Assembly (NCBI GenBank): GCA_900079765.1
Contig: LT599017.1
Span: forward strand, 434,001 to 498,000
DNA length: 64,000 bases
Direction of reading: 5' to 3'
Origin: an uncultured Eubacteriales bacterium
Lineage (GTDB): Bacteria > Bacillota > Clostridia > Oscillospirales > Oscillospiraceae
The notes under the pieces were generated by a model. That model made no database searches and was not told the origin of the DNA. It saw nothing but the letters and a program-made list of their open reading frames with translations. A program made the translations under genes and the position numbers. Shown in pieces: positions 7,263 through 15,515 of this stretch; position 1 is the first letter of the stretch, and each line of letters starts with the position of its first letter.

Positions 7263-9449
7263 ATGAAAAAAAGATTATTGGCATTTACTCTGGTGGGTGC
7301 GCTGACCCTGTCCACCTTCGCCCCGGCGCTGGCGGCGGAGGCCCCGCGCTTTTCTGACGTGGACGAGAGCGCCTGGTACGCCCAGGTGGTGTCCGACGTG
7401 GCCCGGCAGGGCGTGATGGTGGGGGATGGGAAGGGCAGCTTCGCCCCCTCCGGCCTGGTGACCCGGGCCGCCCTTGTCCAGACTCTTTACAACCTTGCGG
7501 GCCGTCCCGAGGCGAGGGGCGACGGATTCGCCGACGCAGCGGGTACCTGGTATGCGCCGGCTGCCGCCTGGGCGGAGGAGACCGGCTTGGTGGACGGGGA
7601 TACAAGCTTTGACGGTGCTCGGGTTATCACCCGGGCCGAGATGGCCGTCCTTCTGGCAGGGTACGCCAAGCTTGTTCACCTGCCTGCCTTCGCGGATCAC
7701 GGAAAGGCAGAGAGGGCTCCCGACTATGCCTCTGTGCCCGACGACACCACAGACGCCGTCGCCTGGTGTGTCAACGCGGGCCTCATGAATGGGGACGGCG
7801 CTGGCTACCTGAACCCCGCCTCCAGCGCCACCAGGGCGGAGCTTGCCAAGATGCTCCAGGCCGTCCTGGGTCTGGATGTGGTGCCCATGGAGGACTACCT
7901 TGCTGCAAACAGCGCTGGGTTCTTCCTCACCGGTAAGACTTCCTATGCCATTCAAGGTAAGATGGTCTCCGGCGAGACGCAGGTCCACAACTTCCTTGAG
8001 GACGTGGACTACACCGTCGCCGACGACGGCCAAAGCGTCGTGCTGAAGGGCGTCGTGGGTGAGGAATGGGTGACCAAGCTGTCGAAGGTACTGACTACCT
8101 ACACCAAGGAGGACGGCTCCGCCCTCACCGCAGAGGACTTTACCGAACATAAGGACACCTACATCAGCCTGAAAACCAAGGCCAGCCCCGATACTAACTT
8201 TGCCCTCTATATCCCAGCCGGGGTGGCGGTGGAGGTCGAGACCGCATGGGGCGACGTGCTCTATGCCAATCGCTCCGGCGTGCCCCACGGCGCGGGCGAC
8301 TATCTGGTGTGCGCCAATAAAGACGGCAAACCCGACCTTTCCGACGTGTGGGTGGTAAACGGCGCGGTTTTTGGTTCCAATTACGACACCAGCCGCGGAC
8401 CCCAGATGGGCACCGTCACCGAGATTGAAAAATATGGCCACGCCGTGCTGAGCATCAGCATTGAGGACTTTACCAAGGCCGGCTTTACCCTGGGCGACAC
8501 GGTAAACGTGACCTTTGACAACGGCTACACCCTGACGGGTATTCCCTACTTCGACGGTTACTATGTGGAGAAGGGAGCGCCCATGCTGCGGGCCTATCCG
8601 GGTCACACCAGCATCGCCGTGTGCATCAACTACGGCAAGCTGAACGTGGTGGCCGATGTAGCCAAGGGCAGCGTGGCCGCCGTTACCCTTGCGGCCAAGG
8701 GCGGCGAGCTGGCTGCTCAGGAGCTCAACTCTCTGGTGTATACCAACGTCCGCGGGGACTACGCCAGCGACGAGATCTTCGCCAACTTCCGTACCGTCAC
8801 CGTGGGCGACATTGCAGAAGGGATCCTGTACCGTTCCGCCAGCCCTATCAACAACGAGAATAACCGAGCTGCTTACAGCGACAAGCTGATCGCCGCCGCC
8901 GAGGTGGCCACCGTCCTCAACCTGGCTGACACGGATGCCGACCTCCAGAGATACCTTGCCGCCGAGGACTTCGACTCCCCCTACTACAAGAGCCTCTATG
9001 AGGCGGGCAGCGTGATCGCCCTTGGCATGTCGGTGGACTACTCCTCTGTCGACTTCGCCAACAAGCTGGTGAGCGGCCTCGCCCTCCTCTCCGAGAAGAA
9101 GGGGCCCTATCTGGTCCACTGCACTGAGGGTAAGGATCGGGCCGGGTTCACCTCCGCCCTGCTGGAGTGCCTGATGGGGGCCGGTAAGGACGCCATCCTT
9201 TCCGACTACATGGTCTCCTTCGCCAACTACTACGGAGTTACCAAGGAGAGCGATCCCACAAAATATGATATTATCGTCAACAATAACATCATGGATATGC
9301 TCCGAGTCATCGCCGGAGTGGAGAAGGGCACCGACCTGAGCGGCGTTGACCTCCAGAAGGGGGCTGAGCGGTTCCTCACCGGCCACGGCATGACGGAGCA
9401 GCAGGTCGCCAATTTGAAGGCCAACCTCTCTACCGCACCGGGAAAGTAA
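7263..9449 (+). CDS. Surface-anchored SLH-domain protein tyrosine phosphatase
   Basis: This 728-residue protein starts at ATG 7263 after AGAGAGGAAGG. A signal peptide covers residues 1 to about 23 and ends in ALAA. Three S-layer-homology repeats follow (roughly 28-200, each with FSDV/FADA and a TRAE/TRAA turn), which usually bind cell-wall polymers. A beta-rich middle region (about 210-500) has no clear family. Residues about 510-728 form a DSP/PTP-like phosphatase of the Y_phosphatase3 type with the P-loop HCTEGKDRAG, giving nucleophile Cys620 and Arg626. The enzyme should act outside the membrane on the cell wall side. The gene is monocistronic, between two strong terminators. Substrates could be phosphotyrosine or phosphorylated sugars or lipids; the sequence does not decide. 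Confidence 0.88.
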   Translation: MKKRLLAFTLVGALTLSTFAPALAAEAPRFSDVDESAWYAQVVSDVARQGVMVGDGKGSFAPSGLVTRAALVQTLYNLAGRPEARGDGFADAAGTWYAPAAAWAEETGLVDGDTSFDGARVITRAEMAVLLAGYAKLVHLPAFADHGKAERAPDYASVPDDTTDAVAWCVNAGLMNGDGAGYLNPASSATRAELAKMLQAVLGLDVVPMEDYLAANSAGFFLTGKTSYAIQGKMVSGETQVHNFLEDVDYTVADDGQSVVLKGVVGEEWVTKLSKVLTTYTKEDGSALTAEDFTEHKDTYISLKTKASPDTNFALYIPAGVAVEVETAWGDVLYANRSGVPHGAGDYLVCANKDGKPDLSDVWVVNGAVFGSNYDTSRGPQMGTVTEIEKYGHAVLSISIEDFTKAGFTLGDTVNVTFDNGYTLTGIPYFDGYYVEKGAPMLRAYPGHTSIAVCINYGKLNVVADVAKGSVAAVTLAAKGGELAAQELNSLVYTNVRGDYASDEIFANFRTVTVGDIAEGILYRSASPINNENNRAAYSDKLIAAAEVATVLNLADTDADLQRYLAAEDFDSPYYKSLYEAGSVIALGMSVDYSSVDFANKLVSGLALLSEKKGPYLVHCTEGKDRAGFTSALLECLMGAGKDAILSDYMVSFANYYGVTKESDPTKYDIIVNNNIMDMLRVIAGVEKGTDLSGVDLQKGAERFLTGHGMTEQQVANLKANLSTAPGK

Positions 9450-9461
9450 GAGATATTGCAG

Positions 9462-9499
9462 AAAAAGAAACGAGAGGCTTTGCCTCTCGTTTCTTTTTG
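9462..9499. terminator. Bidirectional terminator between the SLH-phosphatase and DMT genes
   Basis: A 17-bp perfect stem (9462-9478 with 9482-9498) and a TTT loop have an A-rich 5' side and a T-rich 3' side. It can serve both convergent genes. Confidence 0.92.
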
Positions 9500-9502
9500 C
9501 CC

Positions 9503-10528
9503 TTATAGATGGGCGATGGATTTGGTGCTGTGCGTATGTCTGTGCCGTGCGCTGTTCGTAATGTGGTTATGCGCGTGGGCGTGTTCGATCACATGGCTGT
9601 GAGTTGTCCCGCCATGCGTGTGCACGATGGTGTGGGTGTGCATATGGGAGTGGTTCAAGATCATTGTGTCAAACGCAACGACGAACGAGCCAATCATCAT
9701 GAGGAACAGAGAGACCGCGTACCTTGCTGTCAGCGGCTCCTTCAGAAAAACAAAGGAGAGAAAGGCCCCCACAAAGGGCGCTATCGCATAATAGGCGCTT
9801 GTTTTTGCCGCGCCCAGCTCTCTTTGGGCTTTGATATAAAAGAAGATACTAAGGCCATATGCCACGAATCCCAGCATTAAAGCAATCAGCAAAAACTTTA
9901 CGGCAGGCAGCTTCTCCCCAACCAAAATTGCTATTATAAATGAACCTAATCCAGAAAAAAGGCCCTTTAGCATCACGATTTCATAGGTGCTCTTTGAAGA
10001 TATTTTTCTGGTGTAATTATTTTCAAATCCCCAGCACAGGGCGGCCAGCAGCACGAAAGCCGATCCCCACGAGAACTGAAGGCTTGCCATATCTTCAAAA
10101 GACAAAAGCATGCTGGAAACGGTAATCAGTAAAATCGCGGCCCATAATCTCTTTGAAATCATCTCCTTGAATATCACCAGGGCAATGATCGAAGTGGCAG
10201 CTATCTCAAAATTATTCAGCAGGGAAGCGTTTGCCGCCGTTGTGCTGGAGAGGCCGAACATCAGGCAGATCGGCGCCAGAGTATCCAAGCCGATCATTCC
10301 AAGTGTGTAGGGCAAATCTCTCTTTGAAAGTGTTACGCTGTCTTTAAGTTTATTGTTTCCGAATAAATAAATAATGCCGATTCCTATCCCGGCTCCGAAA
10401 TATAAAAAAGAAGCCATCATCGTTGGGGCGATATGATTTAGCAATATTTTTGCCATGGGTATGTTGACTGCATAGAATATTGCCGCTAATATCGCGTATA
10501 GCGTAGCGGTAATTTTCGCTTTACTCAT
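9503..10528 (-). CDS. EamA/DMT-family transporter with histidine-rich C-terminal tail
   Basis: This protein of about 341 residues has roughly ten hydrophobic helices in two EamA repeats and starts MSKAKITATLYAILAAIFYA. ATG 10528 is preferred over an in-frame upstream start because GGAGG lies 9 bases before it. The last 50 or so residues are cytosolic or terminal and carry many HxH motifs (HSHMHTHT, HTHGGTTHSH, HAHAHNH), which suggest metal binding. EamA proteins export or import small metabolites such as amino acids. The substrate here is unknown, and the tail could sense or buffer zinc or nickel. The gene looks AT-richer than its flanks, suggesting transfer. Confidence 0.88.
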   Translation of the reverse strand: MSKAKITATLYAILAAIFYAVNIPMAKILLNHIAPTMMASFLYFGAGIGIGIIYLFGNNKLKDSVTLSKRDLPYTLGMIGLDTLAPICLMFGLSSTTAANASLLNNFEIAATSIIALVIFKEMISKRLWAAILLITVSSMLLSFEDMASLQFSWGSAFVLLAALCWGFENNYTRKISSKSTYEIVMLKGLFSGLGSFIIAILVGEKLPAVKFLLIALMLGFVAYGLSIFFYIKAQRELGAAKTSAYYAIAPFVGAFLSFVFLKEPLTARYAVSLFLMMIGSFVVAFDTMILNHSHMHTHTIVHTHGGTTHSHVIEHAHAHNHITNSARHRHTHSTKSIAHL

Positions 10529-10605
10529 GTCCAGCGCCTCCACAAGTCAGAGTTTTTGCGGCTATATTTCTATTATAGCGAGGCGGGAAGACAAAGGCAA
10601 ACGCA

Positions 10606-10643
10606 AAAACGAAAGCCTGGGCTTTTACCCAGGCTTTCGTTTT
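10606..10643 (-). terminator. Terminator of the KimA-like gene
   Basis: A 16-bp perfect stem (10606-10621 with 10628-10643) is flanked by AAAA and TTTT. It overlaps the stop codon of the potassium transporter gene and ends its minus-strand transcript. Confidence 0.88.
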
Positions 10644-12525
10644 ATGCTTCCGTCTTGCTCTTTGGCTGGAATTTGGGGTTGTAGAGGTAAGGCACCGATA
10701 CGGTTGCGACGTTACGGTGGGTCTTGAGCTGTTGGCTGAGGAAGTAGGCGGTCTGGTTGTGGAGGAAGTTGTCAAACCAATGAATTTCCACAAAGCGGGA
10801 GAGGACCACCGTGAGGACATCGCCGGGGGAGAGCTCCGCCTCGCGGGCGCTGACGTATTCCTCCACGGGGGTCACCAGGTCCCGGTAGGGGGAGTGGACA
10901 ACCACCAGGGGGACGTCGATGCCGGAGGCCTCCCACTCCTGCCGGAGCTTTTCGCCCTGGTCATCCTCGGTGGAGACGTGGAGAGCCACCACGTTGGAGG
11001 AGAGGAGGTTTGCGTAGTTGAGGGCCTTGAGAACCGAGCGGTTCATGGAACCGGCAAGCACGACGAAAAGGCCGGAATCCTGGCTGGTACTGGGGTGGTA
11101 ATGGGACATGAAGTTATCGACCTTCAGCTGGCGGTTGACAAAATCATAGTGTTTCTGTACCCGGTACATGAGAATGGAGATTGTGGGGATGATAATGGCC
11201 AGCGCCCAGGCGCCCTGCGTGAACTTGGTGGTGAAGACCACCACGGTGCCGATGGCCGTCATAATAGCGCCGATGGCATTGATGATCATCTTGTGCCGAT
11301 AACCCTTGCCCTTCTGGCGTTTCCACCGCAGCACCATGCCCCCTTGGCCCAGGGTGAAGGAGAGGAAAGCGCCCACGGCGTACATGGGGATGAGGTGATG
11401 CGTGTCTGCCTGGAAAATGATGAGCAGCAGCCCCGCGGCGAAGAAGATGAAGAGGATACCGTTGGAAAAACTGAGCCGGGTGCCCCGCTGCATGAACTGG
11501 CGGGGCATGTAGCCGTCCCCGGCCAGAATAGCCAGGAGAGTGGGCAGGCCGTTATAGGCGGTGTTGGCGGCCAGCAGTAGAATGACAGAGGTGGCGAACT
11601 GCAGGATATAGAACAGAGGCCCGGACCCGAAGATCGCCATGCCCATCTGAGAAATGACGGTGGCCCCCTCGGTGGGGATAATGCCCAGGTGGGTCACCAG
11701 CAGGGCGGAGCCGCCGAAGATGGAGACGATGATGCCCACCAGAATGAACAGGACGATCTTTGCGTTGTGCTGGGAGGGCTCGCGGAACGAGGGGACGGCG
11801 TTGCTTACCACCTCCACGCCTGTAAGGGCCGAGCAGCCCGAGGCGAAGGCCCGCAGGAAAAGGAAGAGGGTAATGCTCCCACCCAGGCCCGCGCCGGACA
11901 GGGCCTGCCCTTCGTAGCTCACCGGGGGTAGATTCCCCGTCACCAGCCTGACGAGGCCCGTGATCAGCAGAAGACCCATAATGAAGATGAACGCGTAAGT
12001 GGGGATGCCGAAGACCTTGGAGGACTCCCGCATACCGCGGAGGTTGAGCAAAGTGATGATGCACAAAAAGCCCAGAGCGATGGGGAGACGATAGTGCTGC
12101 ATGACCGGGAAGGCAGCCACCAGGGCGGCGATGGCGGCTGAGATACTTACCGCCACTGTCATCACATAGTCCACGATCAAGGCAGAGGCGGCCACCAGGG
12201 ACGCCTTGTGGCCGATGTTTTCCGCGGAGACCACGTAGGCCCCGCCGCCGTTGGGATAGCCGGAAATGATCTGGGAATAGGAGAAAGCCAGCACGAGGAA
12301 GAGCAGGGTAATGGGCAGCACCACGTACCCCAGATACCCGGGAGCCGAGAGGCCCAGGACGGGGACCAGGACCAGGAGCATTTCTTCAATCGCGTAGGCC
12401 ACGGAGGAGACTGCGTCGCTGGACATGATGGGCACGCCCCAGAACCGACCCAGCTTTTCCCCCTCCAGGGCGGTGGTCTCCAGGGTATTTCCCAACAGGA
12501 GTCGTTTTAATTTTCTCCACTGCAT
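10642..12525 (-). CDS. KimA-like APC-superfamily potassium importer
   Basis: This 627-residue membrane protein closely follows the KimA (YdaO) pattern. Matching landmarks are MSSDAVSSVAYA, YPNGGGAYVVS, the DYVMTVAVSISA helix, FASGCSALTGVE, LLAANTAYNGLPTL, and LIPMYAVGAFLSFTLGQ. About twelve transmembrane helices are followed by a soluble C-terminal domain of about 150 residues. KimA proteins import potassium, and in Bacillus the protein is inhibited by c-di-AMP. ATG 12525 is chosen (MQWRKLKRLLLG) because GAGGGAAG precedes it. The longer frame upstream runs through the promoter. Transport substrate is inferred from family similarity. Confidence 0.85.
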   Translation of the reverse strand: MQWRKLKRLLLGNTLETTALEGEKLGRFWGVPIMSSDAVSSVAYAIEEMLLVLVPVLGLSAPGYLGYVVLPITLLFLVLAFSYSQIISGYPNGGGAYVVSAENIGHKASLVAASALIVDYVMTVAVSISAAIAALVAAFPVMQHYRLPIALGFLCIITLLNLRGMRESSKVFGIPTYAFIFIMGLLLITGLVRLVTGNLPPVSYEGQALSGAGLGGSITLFLFLRAFASGCSALTGVEVVSNAVPSFREPSQHNAKIVLFILVGIIVSIFGGSALLVTHLGIIPTEGATVISQMGMAIFGSGPLFYILQFATSVILLLAANTAYNGLPTLLAILAGDGYMPRQFMQRGTRLSFSNGILFIFFAAGLLLIIFQADTHHLIPMYAVGAFLSFTLGQGGMVLRWKRQKGKGYRHKMIINAIGAIMTAIGTVVVFTTKFTQGAWALAIIIPTISILMYRVQKHYDFVNRQLKVDNFMSHYHPSTSQDSGLFVVLAGSMNRSVLKALNYANLLSSNVVALHVSTEDDQGEKLRQEWEASGIDVPLVVVHSPYRDLVTPVEEYVSAREAELSPGDVLTVVLSRFVEIHWFDNFLHNQTAYFLSQQLKTHRNVATVSVPYLYNPKFQPKSKTEA

Positions 12526-12610
12526 AGTAGACGATCTTCCCTCACCATTTATGATTTTTGTTCCACCCGGTGCAAGAGACAACACAACCCCCGCGGGATG
12601 GGCGAAAGAA

Positions 12611-12639
12611 ATCATAGTCTTTACTACGGCGGTTGTCAA
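12611..12639 (-). promoter_or_regulatory. Strong sigma-A promoter for the KimA-like gene
   Basis: On the minus strand TTGACA (12634-12639) and TATGAT (12611-12616) are separated by 17 bases. They lie about 85 bases upstream of the ATG. The short leader has a GC-rich palindromic centre (CCCGCGGG) but does not look like the known ydaO riboswitch. Confidence 0.85.
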
Positions 12640-12994
12640 GAGGCGATTTTACTGTTTCTCGGACATATTATAGCGGGTTTTGTAAGTTAAAAAGTATATT
12701 TTGAACGGCTGTAAAAGTGCTCTGTTGTTAGTATAACCCCAAAGCGAATAAAAATAGAGTCCAAAGGATGGCCATTATGAAGACAGAGAGACGGCCTTTC
12801 AACTTTAAAATCCTAAATCATTGGACAAGCCTTACCCTCTTAGCTGCACAGTGTTGCATGGTCTATCACATTTCTCCGAGAGGTAACAGATCGCTTGTTT
12901 TTGCCGTTTACTTAAATATGTACGCCGCACACTTAAACGGACATAGTTTCCCTGATTTTTCAAAAAAATAAGGTCTTTTAACTATATCTAGTGA
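12640..12994. other. AT-rich intergenic stretch without a supported gene
   Basis: This region separates the KimA-like gene and the sigma factor gene. It is clearly more AT-rich than the flanking genes. One short open frame at 12768-12971 has no good ribosome binding site and no recognisable domain, so it is not called. Confidence 0.5.
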
Positions 12995-13022
12995 TTACCA
13001 TTCAATAAAAATATGGTATAAT
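12995..13022 (+). promoter_or_regulatory. Probable promoter of the sigma factor module
   Basis: TATAAT at 13017-13022 has TTACCA (12995-13000) 16 bases upstream. It lies 33 bases before the sigma factor ATG. Confidence 0.55.
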
Positions 13023-13055
13023 ATTTTTATATCTACAGATGAGGAGTGAAGGAGG

Positions 13056-13607
13056 ATGCATCCTGACCAAGATGAATTTTTTACATCACTTTACCGTCAA
13101 TACTTCAATCAAATTAAACTATATGCGCTGGGGTTTGTTCCCGACCCACGGCATGCGGAGGAGATTGCGCAGGACACCTTTTATACAGCACTTGGGAAGA
13201 TAGATGAACTTATTGGGGCCGAGGAACCCATCAGATGGCTGAAGAAAACAGCGAAAAATAAAATATGCAATGCGCAAAGGATCCGGCAACGGTATTTGAA
13301 TCGGTTTCTATCTCTGAATGATGAGGACACTCCTGAAGCAGGCTTTCAAGAATCCGTAGAGGATATCGTAATAAAACAGGAAGAGAACACCCAACGCGCT
13401 CCCATTCGTCAGACGATACGGCAAACGCTTACCCCGGAGGAATTTACTTTATTAAAACGGATCGTCTTTGAACACGCCCGTTACCTTGAGGTTGCGCAGG
13501 AGTTAGGTATTAGCCTGTGGACCTGCCAAAAGCGGATGCAGAGGATCAGAAATAAACTGGGAGAAAAACTCCCTGAATATAAAAAGAGAAATAATTTTGA
13601 AAAGTGA
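13056..13607 (+). CDS. ECF-type RNA polymerase sigma factor
   Basis: This 183-residue protein has a sigma-70 region 2 (about 8-75: AEEIAQDTFYTALGKI, then IRWLKKTAKNKI) and a region 4 (about 120-175: LTPEEFTLLKRIV, then YLEVAQELGISLWTCQKRMQRIRNKL, a helix-turn-helix). There is no region 1 or 3, which is the ECF layout. GAGGAG lies 9 bases before the ATG. It heads a three-gene set with a membrane DUF4367 protein 51 bases downstream, which is a plausible anti-sigma factor, and a secreted protein. The three genes look AT-rich compared with the neighbourhood, which suggests acquisition as a unit. Confidence 0.88.
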   Translation: MHPDQDEFFTSLYRQYFNQIKLYALGFVPDPRHAEEIAQDTFYTALGKIDELIGAEEPIRWLKKTAKNKICNAQRIRQRYLNRFLSLNDEDTPEAGFQESVEDIVIKQEENTQRAPIRQTIRQTLTPEEFTLLKRIVFEHARYLEVAQELGISLWTCQKRMQRIRNKLGEKLPEYKKRNNFEK

Positions 13608-13658
13608 TGTCCGATTTTGGATGTAGCGTACATATATAAAGAGAAAGGAGGTCGGAGT

Positions 13659-14588
13659 ATGGATGGGCAGGCAAGTAACCCCCAAAATAAATACGCCCAC
13701 CTTGACCGACTGAGCACGGAAAGCCTGGAGGCGCTTTTGCGTGCGGATATTCAGTCGCCGGATAATGATAATGATGAAGCGGTTTTTCATATTCTGGAGG
13801 TGATTGAGCAGAGAGAAAAGGAACATCCCACAGGCCGTCTCTGTGACGTAGATAAGATGTGGGCCGAATTCCAGCAATATTACAATATTCCTGAGGGAGA
13901 GGGGTTGTCCCTATACCCGGTTGAAACTCTGGAGGAGGGCCGCATTGCGGGCCAGATTCAGAAACCCAGGGCTAAGCTCGTGCGTATATACCCCGGACTT
14001 AAAATAGCAGGTATCGTTGCTGCTGTTGTCGTTGGCACCTTTGGTCTGATGATCGGGGCTCAGGCGGCGGGTATCGACATATTCGGAGCAATCGGACGCT
14101 GGACTAATGAGACATTCCATTTTGTCACCACGTCCGGAGACGCACAGAATAGTAAGGGTGTAGATGCACACTTGGGTTCAGAGGAGATCGGCTATTATCT
14201 TTCGCTACAAAGTGCGCTTGATGAGTGTGGCATTACTGAAAAATTGGCTCCGACATGGTATCCAGGTGAATTCAACATGTCAGAGCCAGAGGTTTTGAGT
14301 AGCGACTTTGGCGATAAAGTCCTTTGTAATTTTGACGGACCTGATAATAAATTCTTTAGTGTTCAAGTACAGCGCTATGATTTGTCATCTGACCTAAACT
14401 CTCATATTTTTGAAAAAGATGAAACACCCATGGAGGAATACACTGCCGGGAGAAAAACTTTTTATATTATGTCAAACATTGATACCATAACAGCTACATG
14501 GTCTGACGGCAATTCGTTGGTAATGAGGATAGCTGGCGATATTTCAAAGGATGATATAAAAACAATGATTGATTCGATTGGAGAATAA
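13659..14588 (+). CDS. Single-pass membrane protein with DUF4367-like extracellular domain; candidate anti-sigma factor
   Basis: The start is ATG 13659, nine bases after AAAGGAGG; a longer frame from 13617 lacks a site. The 309-residue protein has a cytoplasmic part of about 110 residues rich in charged residues. One transmembrane segment lies at about 115-138. An outer domain follows whose end (TFYIMSNIDTITATWSDGN, then DDIKTMIDSI) matches the DUF4367 pattern. No zinc-binding HxxxCxxC motif is present, so it is not a classical ZAS anti-sigma. Position directly behind the sigma gene and topology suggest a sensor or anti-sigma role, by inference. Its TAA overlaps the next ATG by one base, so translation is coupled. 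Confidence 0.8.
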   Translation: MDGQASNPQNKYAHLDRLSTESLEALLRADIQSPDNDNDEAVFHILEVIEQREKEHPTGRLCDVDKMWAEFQQYYNIPEGEGLSLYPVETLEEGRIAGQIQKPRAKLVRIYPGLKIAGIVAAVVVGTFGLMIGAQAAGIDIFGAIGRWTNETFHFVTTSGDAQNSKGVDAHLGSEEIGYYLSLQSALDECGITEKLAPTWYPGEFNMSEPEVLSSDFGDKVLCNFDGPDNKFFSVQVQRYDLSSDLNSHIFEKDETPMEEYTAGRKTFYIMSNIDTITATWSDGNSLVMRIAGDISKDDIKTMIDSIGE

Positions 14589-15022
14589 TGAACTTGAAAC
14601 GTGTTTTTACTTCCATTCTTGCGTTGACGATGATACTGACACTTTCCTGCGGGAATAGTGCTGCCTTTGGTGATTTGGCCCCAATGTCGAGCTTTACCCT
14701 TTCTGATTATAATGTAGGACTTAAGGTCGGAGTCAACCAGGGAGAGATTAGAATCAGCTATGACGTTGCGGCAAGCAAACGCGCGGATTCCTTAGGGGTA
14801 TCTTCTATTGCTATTTATAGGGCAAACGGCAGTCATGTTGCCACCATTACTGGAACAACTGCCAACAAATTGGTCCGCAATTCAACCAGCGGTAACACAG
14901 GAACCTATTCGTACATTGCCACCTCTGGCACCTCTTACTATGCAGAGGTAACGGTCTTTGCGACTGTCGGCAGCACTACCGACAGCCGTATGGTTACCAC
15001 CACAACTGTAAAAGCCTCTTAA
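14588..15022 (+). CDS. Small secreted protein of unknown function (DUF6147-like)
   Basis: This is a 144-residue protein with a signal peptide (MNLKRVF, then a hydrophobic core, with cleavage near NSAAFG at about 25). The exported part is Ser/Thr/Gly-rich and probably all-beta, with alternating patterns such as GEIRISYDV and YYAEVTVFATV. It resembles the short extracellular DUF6147 type, but this is a recalled similarity. It is the last gene of the sigma/DUF4367 operon and may be the output or ligand of that module. A terminator follows. Confidence 0.7.
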   Translation: MNLKRVFTSILALTMILTLSCGNSAAFGDLAPMSSFTLSDYNVGLKVGVNQGEIRISYDVAASKRADSLGVSSIAIYRANGSHVATITGTTANKLVRNSTSGNTGTYSYIATSGTSYYAEVTVFATVGSTTDSRMVTTTTVKAS

Positions 15023-15035
15023 CCATTTTATTGAG

Positions 15036-15070
15036 AAAAGAGCGGCGCCTGTTTGGGCGCCGCTCTTTTT
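15036..15070 (+). terminator. Terminator of the sigma factor module
   Basis: A 14-bp stem (15036-15049 with 15056-15069), loop TGTTTG and a run of T residues lie 14 bases after the stop. Confidence 0.93.
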
Positions 15071-15112
15071 ATAGTTACGATGAAGTCATACCATTATTAG
15101 GAGGAAAACAAT

Positions 15113-15376
15113 ATGAGAGAACTGCCTACCGACAGCCGCATCGTCCAGACAGAGGAGCATCTCACGCTTAAACTGAAATACGCCATCCTGGTGGAGGAGA
15201 TACCGAGCGGCCTGGAGAGCTACGGTGTAATAGTCACCGCAGCGGAACCCCCCGCCAGCGTATCAGTGCCCGGTCTGACCATGAACGCCCAGAAAATCTA
15301 CGACCTGGTAGAGACACTGGCAAGATGCACGGTTACGCCTACCAGCCTCATGGACGTGCTGGCCGATTGGCTGTAA
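15113..15376 (+). CDS. Small conserved protein (possibly DUF6514)
   Basis: This 87-residue protein starts at ATG 15113 after AGGAGGAAAACAAT. It has a beta-strand-rich core (LKLKYAILVEE, then YGVIVTAAE) and ends in a helix reading YDLVETLARCTVTPTSLMDVLADWL. That layout recalls the small DUF6514 family of clostridia, but the assignment is tentative. There is no signal peptide or membrane segment. It is a single gene between two terminators. Function is unknown. Confidence 0.7.
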   Translation: MRELPTDSRIVQTEEHLTLKLKYAILVEEIPSGLESYGVIVTAAEPPASVSVPGLTMNAQKIYDLVETLARCTVTPTSLMDVLADWL

Positions 15377-15464
15377 AAACCTATGAGTACCGGGATGTCT
15401 ATAAGGAGGATCGCCGCCGCGTAGCGCCTGCGAGGGGCATGTGGTTCGCATGAGGTGACAATAT

Positions 15465-15501
15465 AAAACGCAGCCCGGAGATTTTTCTCCGGGCTGCGTT
15501 T
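15465..15501. terminator. Terminator between the small protein and the GGGtGRT operon
   Basis: A stem of about 15 bp (AAACGCAGCCCGGAG and its complement, 15466-15480 with 15487-15501) has a T-rich loop and T/A-rich flanks. It probably ends the minus-strand GGGtGRT operon. Confidence 0.85.
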
Positions 15502-15515
15502 ATATTTAAATATCT

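Noticed and set aside
7275-9386. 703-codon open frame on the minus strand opposite the SLH-phosphatase gene
   Set aside because: High-GC shadow of a real gene; low-complexity translation rich in G, V, H and no ribosome site.
12526-12610. Possible c-di-AMP (ydaO-type) riboswitch before the KimA-like gene
   Set aside because: The leader is only about 85 bases and lacks the conserved segments I know for that riboswitch.
12768-12971. 67-codon plus-strand frame in the AT-rich gap
   Set aside because: No ribosome site, no conserved pattern and AT-rich composition; chance frame.
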